Assembly (NCBI RefSeq): GCF_001905345.1
Contig: NZ_LFBV01000002.1
Coordinates: forward strand, 186,001-250,000
Length of the DNA: 64,000 bases
Direction: 5' to 3'
Source: Streptomyces uncialis
Lineage (GTDB): Bacteria; Actinomycetota; Actinomycetes; Streptomycetales; Streptomycetaceae
A program made the translations under genes and the position numbers. Each line of letters starts with the position of its first letter. The stretch's first letter is position 1. Positions 42,816 through 51,894 of this stretch are shown one piece after another. The notes under the pieces are model-generated. The model saw only the letters and a list, made by a program, of their open reading frames with translations, was not told the origin of the DNA and searched no databases.

Positions 42816-44072
42816 TCAACGCAGGGAGCGGATCGCCGGGCTCGCGGCGACCAGGGCGGCGCCTGCCAGGACTGCGCTCCCGCAGACCAGGAACAGCGTC
42901 GTCGTGCCGTACGGGAGCAGGACACCGGCGATCAGGTAGGAGAGCGGGTCGAACGCCACCGTGGCCAGCACCACGAGGCTGAGTACTCGGCCCAGCAGGT
43001 GCTTGGGCACTCGCTCCTGCAGGGTGGCCACGACGACCACTCCGAGGAACCCGGACCCGAGGCCGACCAGTGAGACGACCGCCGTCGCGGCAACGACGTG
43101 GGTGACGGCGGCGAGTCCGGCCACCCCCGCCCCGATCGCCGCGACCCCGCCGGCCACGGCCCAGCCACGCCGGGCAGGCGGCCGCCCCCCCGCCGACAGT
43201 GAGCCGGCCAGTGAGCCGGCGCCGAATCCGGAGAGCACGACGCCCAGGGATCCCGCGCCGCCCAGGCGTTGATCGGCAAGCACCGCGCCGCCCACGATCA
43301 CGGGGCCCACGACAGCGATGTTGATCAGGGCGACGGCTGCCAGCATCCCTCGCACCAGCGGTTCACGCCAGGCGTATCCCAAGCCCGCGCCGAGAGCACG
43401 TGCACTGCTGGGCTGCTCACCGTCGATGCCGTCCGGACCAGCGGCGTGCCCGGCGTCTTCATCGCGCCGTACCGCGCGGACGAACGTATCGAGGGCGACG
43501 GCGGCCAGCGCGGCCATGGCCGCGATCCCACCGAGCGTCGCGTCGAAGCCGACCGCGGCGATGACTCCGGCGGCCACCGCCGGGCCGACCAGGTCTCCCC
43601 CCGACTCCGCCCCCTGCACCAGCGCGTTGACCCGGGGGAGCTTCTCGGTCGGTACGACGGCGGGCAACAAGGCCAGGGCAGCGGGGAAGTAGGCGGCGTC
43701 GGCGACGCCGAGCAGCGCGGCGAGCAGCGCGACCGCCGTCACCGATGGCGAGGTGAAGGTCACCAGGGCGCAGAGAGCGAGCAGGACGGCGAACCGGAGC
43801 CAGGAGGCTCCGGTCACGACATGGGCAGGACCGAGGCGGTCGACCAGTACTCCCGCAGGAAGCAGGAGTGCCGCCCGCGGCAGTGCCGCCGCCACGAGCA
43901 CGAGCCCTGTGGCGATCCCGGGTTCCGACAGTTCGAGCACGAAGAGCGTGAGCCAGATCAGGAACAGGGCGTCGACCAAGCCCGCCAGCCCCTGGCCCGC
44001 GACCAGGCGGAGCAGGCGCGGATCACCGAGCGGCTCGCGCGGAAGGGCACCTGCGGTCGGCTCCGTCGTCAT
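42816..44072 (-). CDS. MFS efflux transporter
   Basis: 418 residues with about twelve membrane helices, starting PRLLRLVAGQGLAGLVDALF and including LLPAGVLVDRLGPAHVVTGA (the motif-A loop after helix 2) and a long loop before GLGYAWREPLVRGML. It belongs to the enterobactin/tetracycline-type MFS_1/MFS_3 exporters. It ends convergently with the peptide-YcaO-GNAT set and may export or give resistance to its product, although it is not on the same transcript. The start is chosen at the ATG preceded by GGGAG; a much longer upstream frame is not supported. Confidence 0.82.
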   Translation of the reverse strand: MTTEPTAGALPREPLGDPRLLRLVAGQGLAGLVDALFLIWLTLFVLELSEPGIATGLVLVAAALPRAALLLPAGVLVDRLGPAHVVTGASWLRFAVLLALCALVTFTSPSVTAVALLAALLGVADAAYFPAALALLPAVVPTEKLPRVNALVQGAESGGDLVGPAVAAGVIAAVGFDATLGGIAAMAALAAVALDTFVRAVRRDEDAGHAAGPDGIDGEQPSSARALGAGLGYAWREPLVRGMLAAVALINIAVVGPVIVGGAVLADQRLGGAGSLGVVLSGFGAGSLAGSLSAGGRPPARRGWAVAGGVAAIGAGVAGLAAVTHVVAATAVVSLVGLGSGFLGVVVVATLQERVPKHLLGRVLSLVVLATVAFDPLSYLIAGVLLPYGTTTLFLVCGSAVLAGAALVAASPAIRSLR

Positions 44073-44433
44073 CGCTGGCTCCCTGGGGTGCTCGGTGGAC
44101 CGGTCCCGCAGGAAGGGCGTGCCGGAATCGATCCGCCCGCGCGCCCCGGACCACGGACCGGGTGACCGCGTCGGGACAGCCGCGGCGCTTGCGAGCCCGC
44201 GCCCGCGCCCGGCAAGGAGAGGCACGTCCGCGGTACCGGTGGAGCGAAGGTGCTCGCGCCGTTGAGGCGCAGTGGGGTCCGGCGGTTCGTCGTCGATGCT
44301 GGCATGACCCGTGACGTGCCCCTCCTGCGGATGGCCGGGAACAGCCGCGGCACCGTGCTGGACACCGGCCGGACGGCGGCGTTCCGCCTGGTGCGGCGCG
44401 CATCCACGGCGATGCCGCGCGCGGTGGGGTCGC
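44073..44433. other. Gap without a supported gene
   Basis: About 360 bases between two minus-strand genes, SDR end to MFS start. It should contain the MFS promoter; I could not pick out a convincing -10/-35 pair. Confidence 0.35.
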
Positions 44434-45195
44434 CTAGGCGATGTGCGTGCCCCCGTCGACCGTCAGGGTGGTGCCGGTGATGTAGGACGCCGCGTCGGAG
44501 ACGAGGAAGACCAAAGCCGCGGCGAGTTCCTCGGGCTCTCCGATGCGGCCTGAGAGCACCCTCGGCATCATCGCCTCTACATAGCCGTCGGCGTAGCCGT
44601 CGGTCATCGCGGAGGTGAAGAGACCCGGTGCGAGGGCGTTCACACGGATGCCCTTGCTGGGGGTCCACTGCTGGGCGAGATCGCGGGTGAGCCCGAGGAT
44701 TCCGGCTTTCGACGCCGAGTAGGCGGCCTGCGGCAGACCACCTGTGACCATCGCGAGGATGCTGGAGACGTTGACGATGGCACTGCCGGGGAGCATCACC
44801 GCGCCCGCGGCCTGCGCCATCCAGTAGGAGCCGTTGAGATTGATGTCGATGACCTCGCGGAACTGCTCAGGTGTCTCCTCCTCCGCAGGTCGTTCACCGC
44901 TGATCCCGGCGTTGTTGACAAGAATGTCCACCCGCCCGAACGCGTGCACCGCCGCGTCGATCAGCGCGCGGCAGTCCTCCGGCTTGGCGACGTCGGTGCG
45001 CACGGTGACGGCACGGCGGCCGAGCGCCTCGACGGCCCTGCGCACCGGCTCCAGTCTCTCGGCGCGCCGGGCCCCGAGCGCGACATCGGCGCCGGCCTCG
45101 GCCACCGCGGTGGCGAAGGCGGTACCCAGCCCGGAGGAGGCGCCGGTGATCACGGCGACGCGGCCGTCGAGCCGGAAGCGATCGAGCAGGCTCAT
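44434..45195 (-). CDS. SDR-family oxidoreductase, last gene of cluster B
   Basis: 253 residues of the classical short-chain dehydrogenase family: AVITGASSGLGTAFATAVAE, the NNAG motif in DILVNNAGISGE, Ser in IVNVSSILAMVTG, and catalytic YSASK in AAYSASKAGILGL. The ending GTTLTVDGG is typical of FabG-like and sugar/alcohol dehydrogenases. In cluster B it would reduce a ketone on the ACP-bound or released intermediate. It is 214 bases downstream of the ACP gene, so it may have a separate start of transcription. Confidence 0.85.
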   Translation of the reverse strand: MSLLDRFRLDGRVAVITGASSGLGTAFATAVAEAGADVALGARRAERLEPVRRAVEALGRRAVTVRTDVAKPEDCRALIDAAVHAFGRVDILVNNAGISGERPAEEETPEQFREVIDINLNGSYWMAQAAGAVMLPGSAIVNVSSILAMVTGGLPQAAYSASKAGILGLTRDLAQQWTPSKGIRVNALAPGLFTSAMTDGYADGYVEAMMPRVLSGRIGEPEELAAALVFLVSDAASYITGTTLTVDGGTHIA

Positions 45196-45409
45196 GGCCG
45201 CCTGGCCTGCTGGGAAACCGTTGTGTGCGCGGCACCTCTCCCGAAGCGGGTCCTGTTCGGCGCCGGGGGACGACCCCGTGCGCGTCCGAACCCTTGCCGG
45301 TCAACGACGCGCCGCGCGCGTCGGGTTCCGCGGAGGGAAGGGGCGGGTGACCGGGCGACGACGAACGGCACGAGCCGAACGGGGCCACGGCCAGGCCATC
45401 CGGCAGCGG

Positions 45410-45652
45410 TCACCGGTGGCCGTCGATGTAGTTCACGACACCGCCGACGGTCCTCAGCTCCGCTACCTGGTCGTCGGGAATCCTCACCTCGAACCTGTCC
45501 TCGACCGCCACGGTGATCTCCACCATCGACAGGGAGTCGACGCCGAGATCGTCGGTGAACGACTTCTCGGCGGTCACCTCGGCGGGGTCCACCCCGGCGA
45601 CCTCGTGGACGATGTCGGCGACGGCGTGGAGGATGTCGGTGTTGCTCACCAC
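45410..45652 (-). CDS. Acyl carrier protein of cluster B
   Basis: 80 residues of the fatty-acid-synthase ACP type, with attachment Ser40 in DDLGVDSLSMVEITVAVED. It is the only recognisable intact carrier in the operon, so the KS, the alpha-oxoamine synthase and the reductase domain must all use it or CoA. Two adjacent GTG codons can serve as start; AAGGAG lies six bases before the first. Confidence 0.87.
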   Translation of the reverse strand: MVSNTDILHAVADIVHEVAGVDPAEVTAEKSFTDDLGVDSLSMVEITVAVEDRFEVRIPDDQVAELRTVGGVVNYIDGHR

Positions 45653-45697
45653 GGATTTCTCCTTCTTCGGTCGGTGTGACGAACCTCGGCGGGGACG

Positions 45698-46945
45698 TCA
45701 GAGCCCGAGGCGCCGTCGGTAGGTGCGGAGGGTGCGCAGGAAGCCGTCCATCTGCTCCTCGGTGTGGCCGGCGTGCGGGAACAAGCGCAGCAGCGCCTGA
45801 TTGCGTGCGACGGCCGGGTAGGAGAAGACGGGTACGAGGTAGCCGTCCTCGACGAACCACTCCCGCATCTGCAAGGCGGCGGCGTCGCTCCCGATCGGGA
45901 CCGAGAGCATGTAGGACTCGGTCGGCGTCGTCGGGGTGTCGGCCTCGTGCATCTGTCGGCGAAGGCGGGCGGCGTGCGCCAAGTAGTCGTCGACGATCCC
46001 CGGATCGCCGGCGAGGACGTCGATCGTGCGCTTGGCGGTGTAAGCGGTGGGCGGCTGGATGGCGGCCGTGAACATGGAGGTGCCGGAGAGCAGTTCGAAG
46101 GCGTCGATGGCCGCCGCCGGTCCGGCGATCGCGCCGCCCTCCAGACCGATGGCCTTGGAGAGCGACACCATGACGAAGTCCGCGCGTTCCCGGATCGCGG
46201 CCGCTTCCCGGGCGTACGGACGATTCTCGGGCCCGTAGACCATGAAGCCGTTCGCGTCGTCGATCATGCTGACGGCGCCGTGGTGGTCGCACTCGTCGAG
46301 AATCTCCACGATCGGCCCCATGGTGCCGTCCGCCGAGTAGATGCTCTCGGCGATCACCACGGTCTTGCGGGCCCGGACCCGGTTCAGGACGCGTGCCAGG
46401 TCGGAGACGTCGTTGTGCCGGAACGCGTGGACGTTGCGTCCGTAGTCGAGGCCCTCCAGGCCCTTCCAGACACTCCAGTGGACGTCACGGTCGACGATGA
46501 AGACGGTGTCGCGGTTGCGCACCTCGATCCCGGCGTCGAAGTGCGCGGAACTGCTCATGGCGTGGATGAACCCGATGTTGGCCAGCAGCCCCGTGGCGAA
46601 GCTGATGGCCCGCTCCTTGCCGGTGTGGCGGGCGATCGTCTCCTCCAGCGTCTGGTGCGGGCGGCAGATTCCCTGGGTCATCCTGGATCCGCTGGTGCTC
46701 AGGCCGTGGGCGAGCGCCCCTTCCGCGAAGTGATGTCGCACCGGGATGTGGCGCGGCAGATCGAGGAAGCTGATGCTGGCGAAGTTCACCAGCTCCCGGC
46801 CGGCGCGGACGATGGTCGGTCCGACGGGACCGTCCACCACCGGCGGGCGGTACGCCGTGTCGTGCGTGTTCGCCTCGACGAAGGCCGCGAAGGCCCATGG
46901 GGCCAGGCGGTCCACGGAGGGAGCGGGGGCGGGGGACGCGGTCAT
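45698..46945 (-). CDS. Alpha-oxoamine synthase-like PLP enzyme
   Basis: 415 residues related to 8-amino-7-oxononanoate synthase, KBL and CqsA. Visible elements are FASISFLDLPRHIPVRHHFA, GSRMTQGICRPHQTLEETIA, RDVHWSVWKGLEG (stacking His) and the PLP lysine in VSLSKAIGLEGGAIAG. The usual DEAH segment reads IDDANGFMVYG: the ring-binding Asp is kept, but Glu and His are Asp and Asn. Family members condense an acyl thioester with an amino acid and decarboxylate it to an alpha-amino ketone. With ACP, KS and a condensation protein next to it, an acyl-ACP is the likely partner. It overlaps the upstream gene (ATGA). Confidence 0.85.
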   Translation of the reverse strand: MTASPAPAPSVDRLAPWAFAAFVEANTHDTAYRPPVVDGPVGPTIVRAGRELVNFASISFLDLPRHIPVRHHFAEGALAHGLSTSGSRMTQGICRPHQTLEETIARHTGKERAISFATGLLANIGFIHAMSSSAHFDAGIEVRNRDTVFIVDRDVHWSVWKGLEGLDYGRNVHAFRHNDVSDLARVLNRVRARKTVVIAESIYSADGTMGPIVEILDECDHHGAVSMIDDANGFMVYGPENRPYAREAAAIRERADFVMVSLSKAIGLEGGAIAGPAAAIDAFELLSGTSMFTAAIQPPTAYTAKRTIDVLAGDPGIVDDYLAHAARLRRQMHEADTPTTPTESYMLSVPIGSDAAALQMREWFVEDGYLVPVFSYPAVARNQALLRLFPHAGHTEEQMDGFLRTLRTYRRRLGL

Positions 46946-48912
46946 GGTGTGGTTTCTCCTCCACAAGGGGCGCGGGGCGGCAAGGGCTCCAGGGCCGCGG
47001 CGAGGTGGCCGAGTGAGGCCGTTCCGGCCAGTTCGTCCGACGCGATCCCGGTGAAGCCGAACCGGTGAAGGAGCGTCAGCAGACGAGGGACGGCGACCAG
47101 GGTGACTCCGTGGTCGGCGAGGCAACGGTTCATGTCCACGGCATCAGGGCTGCCGAACGAGCCGACCGGCGGTCCGCCGGGGCCGACAGCGGCCACGGCT
47201 GCGGCCAGCGCCCGTTCGGCGCCTGTCACGGGCGGACGCGTGGGGACCCGCGGGGTTCCCGTGCCGACGGTGGCGGTGCGGGACCGGCCGGACGGGCCGC
47301 CGGATCCGGGTGCCGCCGGGGACAGGACATAGCGGCCCGGCGCCACGAGACCGGGCACTTCGCCGAGGTGGTCCAGGACGTGGCGGTGCAAGTCGCCGGG
47401 AGTGACCTCAGGAGCGGTGCGGGCGCGCGCCACGAGGTGCGGCTCCTTGCCCTCCCCCGCGGCGTTCCCACCGGGCGTCACCGTCGCGTCGAGCACTCCG
47501 GGGTGGCCGCGCAGGACGTCCTCGACCTTGGCCAGGCACACCCAGCCCTCCGGGGCGCGCCACCATCCGGAGGCGGCCGGTGCGAGCGGGTGCGCCGGAA
47601 CCGGGCACGTGGCACCGTCGGCGAGCGCCCGCAGGAGACGGCACAGGCGGACGGGCAGCGCCTGGGCCTGCGCGGCGTCGAGCAGATGGTCTCCGACGGT
47701 GACATCGAGGGTGACGCCCCCGATGTCACGGCCGAGGTCCACGTAGAGCGTCTCGCAGGGCTCGTCAGGGGCGCTGCTGATCCAGGTGGCCGGCCCGTTC
47801 GACGGGGTGTCCGGCGCGGGGACCAGATGGTCCCGTGGCCACGAGTAGCAGTTGTACTCGATCGAGGGGACGGTCACGACACCGCGGCGGCGGTCCATGC
47901 GCGCCTGGGCGGCGACCAGCTCCGCGGGGCGGTACTGACCGTGCCGGTAGGCCGCGGCGGACGCGGCGGCGACCGAGGCGACGACCTCGCCGAACGCCGC
48001 GCCCGGGCGGAGATCGATCTGCACCGGGACCGTCAGCGCCCGGACGCCGATGCTGTGCCGCAGAGCGGCCCGGGTCCGGTTGGAGACCACCACCGACGCG
48101 AGGAACCGGTGTTCGCCGGTGCGGGTGACGACCTCGTGGGCCAGTGCCGCCAGCACCACGGCCTCCGGGCTGACCCGATATCGCCGGGCGACGCGGTCGA
48201 GGTCGTCGTGGGCGTCCACCGAGCGGTACTGGAGACGGTGGCGCCCGGTGCCGTCGCCGCTCCCGCCGAACGGGGCCAGCACTCCGGTCGGGTTGTCCGC
48301 GAGACGCGTGAGCCACTCACGCTCCGCCGCGCGGGCGCGTTCCAGGGGCTGGGCGGCGACCATGTCCAGCGGATGCGTGGACGCCTGCGCCGATGTGTCG
48401 GCGCCGCTCAGCTCATCGTGCAGTTGGTCGATCAGTACCGCGAGCCCCCAACCGTCGATCATGACGTGGTGGGCGGCCAGCAGGACCGCGCGCGGCCGTC
48501 CCGCCTCCAGCAGCACCCGCGCGAGCCAGGGCGGATCCCGCTCGGGATCGATCGGGCGGGCGGCCAGCTCCGCTGTGGCGGCCGCCACGGTGTCGGCGTC
48601 GACGGCGGGAACATCGACGAGGTCGGCCGGCAGCGGGGCCCAGCCCTCGCGGTGGACGTGCTGTACGGGGCGGATCGGGTCGACGGTGGTGCGCAGCGCC
48701 TCGTGGCGGGCGGTGAGGGACGCGAGCGCCCGGTGGACATCGGCGACGGTCGCCTGGGGCGGAACGTGGCAGTGGTCGGCGAGCGGCGTCGGGTTGACCC
48801 GCCGTGGTGAGGGAATGGTGCGTTCGAACCAGTGCCACTGCTGGACCCAGGTCAGCGGCCCGCTGCGGGTGACGGTGGCGGGGCGCGGAGTCGGTTCCGG
48901 AAGGTGGTTCAC
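46942..48912 (-). CDS. NRPS condensation-domain protein with vestigial adenylation subdomain and carrier-like end
   Basis: 656 residues. Residues ~20-430 form a condensation domain with the active-site motif AHHVMIDGWG (His148-His149, Asp153). Residues ~480-570 resemble only the small C-terminal subdomain of an A domain (VEDVLRGHPGVLDATV, HRHVLDHLGEVPGLVAPG), with no ATP-binding core. The last ~90 residues resemble a carrier domain without a clear attachment Ser (SPDAVDMNRCLADHGV, then LLTLLHRFGFTGI). It should form an amide or ester between carrier-bound partners made by other proteins. GTG is chosen 10 bases after the upstream stop, with GAGG before it. Confidence 0.78.
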   Translation of the reverse strand: MNHLPEPTPRPATVTRSGPLTWVQQWHWFERTIPSPRRVNPTPLADHCHVPPQATVADVHRALASLTARHEALRTTVDPIRPVQHVHREGWAPLPADLVDVPAVDADTVAAATAELAARPIDPERDPPWLARVLLEAGRPRAVLLAAHHVMIDGWGLAVLIDQLHDELSGADTSAQASTHPLDMVAAQPLERARAAEREWLTRLADNPTGVLAPFGGSGDGTGRHRLQYRSVDAHDDLDRVARRYRVSPEAVVLAALAHEVVTRTGEHRFLASVVVSNRTRAALRHSIGVRALTVPVQIDLRPGAAFGEVVASVAAASAAAYRHGQYRPAELVAAQARMDRRRGVVTVPSIEYNCYSWPRDHLVPAPDTPSNGPATWISSAPDEPCETLYVDLGRDIGGVTLDVTVGDHLLDAAQAQALPVRLCRLLRALADGATCPVPAHPLAPAASGWWRAPEGWVCLAKVEDVLRGHPGVLDATVTPGGNAAGEGKEPHLVARARTAPEVTPGDLHRHVLDHLGEVPGLVAPGRYVLSPAAPGSGGPSGRSRTATVGTGTPRVPTRPPVTGAERALAAAVAAVGPGGPPVGSFGSPDAVDMNRCLADHGVTLVAVPRLLTLLHRFGFTGIASDELAGTASLGHLAAALEPLPPRAPCGGETTP

Positions 48913-48922
48913 GGCCGGGACC

Positions 48923-50200
48923 TCATACCGCTCGGACCACGAGAGCGGCGTTGTGGCCGCCGAAGCCGAACGAGTTGCTGAGCGCGGTCCGCAGACCGTC
49001 GTGGTGCTGCGCCCGGTGCGGAACGAAGTTGATGTCCGGGTCGATCGGCTCGTCGCAGTTGATGGTCGGGGGGACGTCACCCGTGCGGAGGACCTGGATC
49101 GAGGCCACGAGTTCGACCGCTCCGGCGGCACCGATCATGTGCCCGGTCATCGATTTGGTGGAGCTGACGGGGATCCGGGTGACACGATCACCCAGCACTT
49201 TGTGCAGGACGGCCGTCTCGGTGGCGTCGTTCAGCAGCGTTCCGGTGCCGTGCGCGTTGACGTAGTCCACGTCCGCGCCCGATATCCCCGCGTCACGCAG
49301 CGCCGCCTCGACGGCGAGGCACGCGCCGCGTCCCTCGGGATGCGGGGCCGTCCAGTGATGGGCGTCGGAACTGGCCCCGTAGCCGGTGAGTTCGGCCAAG
49401 GGCGTCGCCCCTCGGCTGTCGGCCACCTCGGCGGCCTCCAGCACCAGCACGGCGGCTCCCTCGCTCATCACGAACCCGTCGCGATGCGTGTCGAACGGCC
49501 GGCATGCCGCGGTCGGGTCGTCGTTGCGTCTGGACAGCGCGCGGGCGTTGCCGCTGCCCGCGAGGTCGACGGTGGTGACACAGGCGTCGGCGCCGCCGAC
49601 GATGACGATGTCGGCCTCCCCATGGCTGATCATGCGCATCCCCGCTCCTACCGCGTCCGCGCCACTGGCGCACGCCGTGCTCTGGGCACGGCTGGGCCCC
49701 TGAATGCCGAGACGCATGCTGATCTCGCCCGCGGCGCTGTCCATGGCAGTCGTGACCTGGGTGAAGGGGCTGATGGCCCGTGGCCCTCTGTCCCGCAGGG
49801 TGTTCGCGGCACGGTAGATCGAGCCCACCGGGCCGTAGCCGCTGCCGATGATCACGGCGACCCGCGGCGCCAGGCGGTCGTCGACGACGAGCCGGGCGTG
49901 CTCGCAGGCCTCCAGTGCCGCGGCGAGGGCGTACCGCGCGTACGGGTCGGCGCGACGACTGACCGTCGGGGGCATGTAGCGGCCGGGGGTGAATCCCTTC
50001 ACCTGGCCGCCGATCCGGACGTCGAGACCGGTCACGTCCATCCCGTCCACGGTGTCGATACCGCTGCGCCCGGCCAGCATCGCCGTCCACGTCTCGTCGG
50101 CGCTGTGGCCCAGCGGCGTCACCGCCCCGTACCCGGTGACCAGCACCCGGCGTCGGGCCCGGCCCCGTCCGGCGTCGTCCCGCTCTGCCGCGGGTGTCAC
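48923..50200 (-). CDS. FabF-like beta-ketoacyl-ACP synthase
   Basis: 425 residues of the KAS II type. The catalytic triad is complete: Cys177 in AQSTACASGADAVG, His in VNAHGTGTLLNDATE and His in STKSMTGHMIGAAGAVE. The C-terminal ALSNSFGFGGHNAALVV is also typical. It would extend an acyl-ACP by malonyl, or condense two carrier-bound groups. No malonyl transferase or chain-length factor is encoded here, so those would come from fatty acid synthesis. The GTG start overlaps the ThDP gene stop. Confidence 0.9.
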   Translation of the reverse strand: MTPAAERDDAGRGRARRRVLVTGYGAVTPLGHSADETWTAMLAGRSGIDTVDGMDVTGLDVRIGGQVKGFTPGRYMPPTVSRRADPYARYALAAALEACEHARLVVDDRLAPRVAVIIGSGYGPVGSIYRAANTLRDRGPRAISPFTQVTTAMDSAAGEISMRLGIQGPSRAQSTACASGADAVGAGMRMISHGEADIVIVGGADACVTTVDLAGSGNARALSRRNDDPTAACRPFDTHRDGFVMSEGAAVLVLEAAEVADSRGATPLAELTGYGASSDAHHWTAPHPEGRGACLAVEAALRDAGISGADVDYVNAHGTGTLLNDATETAVLHKVLGDRVTRIPVSSTKSMTGHMIGAAGAVELVASIQVLRTGDVPPTINCDEPIDPDINFVPHRAQHHDGLRTALSNSFGFGGHNAALVVRAV

Positions 50201-51894
50201 TGGGGAATCACCCCGGCGTCGTGGAGGGCCGGGAGGATGTCGTCGGGGGCGACCGGCACCATGAGCACGGCGGTGCCTCCCCGGGAGCAGAACCGTCGCG
50301 CGGCAAGGACCTCATCGGTCAGCGCGGCCTTGTCGCACAGCACTCGGCAGTGGATGTCCGACCCGTCCAGCACGGGCGGCGGGGCGCCCGGGCGGGTGAA
50401 CGGGTAGAGCTCGGCGTCGAGGCCGAGTCGGGCGCGTTGGGCGTCCAGCCAGCCGTAGCCGCCGTTGCACAGCACCACGTAGAGGACGCCGCCATGGGCC
50501 GGAGCGGTGACGGCGATGTCCGCGCGGGCCGCGAGGAACGCTCCGTCTCCGATGAACGCGGTGACCTCATGGCCCGGGGCGGCCCGCTTGACCCCGATGG
50601 CCGCGGCCGCCCCGAAACCCAAGGGGGTCTGCTCCGACGGCACGATGGACCCGCCACCGACGCGGAAGGGGAAGCCGTAGGACCACATGTCCTGCAACCC
50701 GTTCTCCTGGACCAGCACACGGGGCCCGTCGGCGGTGGCGTCGAGCGCGGCGAGCAGCTCAGCGACGCGGATCCCCGGAAGCGTCGCCGCGCGGGCCAGT
50801 TCCGCTTCCACCTCCAGCGCCATGGCCTTGCGGGCGACGGCGACCTCGCCTGCCCACGCCTCGGTCGCGTCCGCGTGCTCGGCGTCGCGGTCCTCGTCCA
50901 GCGCCCGCGACCAGCTGAGCACGGCGTGCCGGGCGTCCGCGAGCACACGCGGGCCGGAGAACTCGGCGGACAGCCCGCCCGGATCGAGGTTGACCTGCAC
51001 CACCGGGACCGGGGGCCACGGCGTTCCGCCTTCGACGACCGTCTCCTCAAGTCGCCCGGCGAGCGACACCACCAGGTCGCAGGACGACCACAGCTCACGG
51101 GCGGGGGCCGCCGCGTAGAGCCCCGCGACACCGCAGAACAGCGGGTGGCGCTCGTCGACGGCACCGCGGCCGGACGCGGTGGTGAAGACTGCCGCGCCGA
51201 GGCGTCCGGCGAAGCGCTCGACGACACCGTCGGCGTTGCGGTGCCGCATCCCGCCGCCCACCAGCACCACCGGACGCCGGCTCGCGCGGATCGCCGCCAG
51301 TGCTGGTCCTGGTACTACCGGGCCGGACTCGACGACCAGTGGTTCGGGCAGCGTCGGACACGTTCCGGTGACGACGATCTCCGCCGTGCGGACATCATCG
51401 GGTACCTCCAGGAACACGGGTCCGGCCGGCGGCCCCATGGCCCGGGTCAGCGCCGTCACCGTGGCGGGGACGACCCGGTCGGGATGCCCCACCCGGTGCG
51501 CCCACCGCACGAGGGGCGTTGTCACGGCGACCTGGTCGAGTTCCTGGAAGCCGCCACTCCCCCGGCGCCGTTCGGGCACGCCGGCGGCGAGCACGAGGAC
51601 GGCCGCACCGGACTCCCGCGCCTCCAGCAGCCCGGTGGCCGCGTGGGTGACGGCCGGGCCCTTGCCGAGCGCGCATACGGCGAGCCTCCCCGACTGGAGG
51701 GCGTAGCCGGTCGCCATGTACATCGCGTTGCGCTGGTCACGGCACGGCACGAGGTCCAGGCCCGCGGCGTCGAGGGCGCGGAGCAACTCCAGATCATCGC
51801 CGGGCAGCCCGAAGCAGGTGTCCACCCCGTTCGCCACCAGCAGGTCGACGATCGCGGACCACGCGTCGGTGTACCGTCGGCCGGCCCGGGTCAC
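50197..51894 (-). CDS. Thiamine-diphosphate-dependent enzyme (acetolactate-synthase superfamily) lacking the usual catalytic Glu
   Basis: 565 residues with the PYR, middle and PP domains of the acetohydroxyacid synthase/benzaldehyde lyase superfamily. The ThDP motif runs from FIGDGAFLAARAD to VLCNGGYGW. The N-terminal loop that normally reads RHEQ reads CRDQRNAMYMATGYA, so Gln54 stands where the glutamate that activates the aminopyrimidine is expected. Chemistry may thus be altered, as in glyoxylate carboligase, which has Val there. In the operon it could add an acyl anion from a 2-oxoacid to the aldehyde or thioester made by the fused ligase-reductase. Starts with GTG overlapping the upstream stop. 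Confidence 0.85.
   Translation of the reverse strand: MTRAGRRYTDAWSAIVDLLVANGVDTCFGLPGDDLELLRALDAAGLDLVPCRDQRNAMYMATGYALQSGRLAVCALGKGPAVTHAATGLLEARESGAAVLVLAAGVPERRRGSGGFQELDQVAVTTPLVRWAHRVGHPDRVVPATVTALTRAMGPPAGPVFLEVPDDVRTAEIVVTGTCPTLPEPLVVESGPVVPGPALAAIRASRRPVVLVGGGMRHRNADGVVERFAGRLGAAVFTTASGRGAVDERHPLFCGVAGLYAAAPARELWSSCDLVVSLAGRLEETVVEGGTPWPPVPVVQVNLDPGGLSAEFSGPRVLADARHAVLSWSRALDEDRDAEHADATEAWAGEVAVARKAMALEVEAELARAATLPGIRVAELLAALDATADGPRVLVQENGLQDMWSYGFPFRVGGGSIVPSEQTPLGFGAAAAIGVKRAAPGHEVTAFIGDGAFLAARADIAVTAPAHGGVLYVVLCNGGYGWLDAQRARLGLDAELYPFTRPGAPPPVLDGSDIHCRVLCDKAALTDEVLAARRFCSRGGTAVLMVPVAPDDILPALHDAGVIPQ

Noticed and set aside
45410..45652. Treating the cluster B ACP as part of primary fatty acid synthesis
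   Set aside because: No fabD/fabH neighbours and it lies inside the cluster B operon; the context favours a dedicated carrier.
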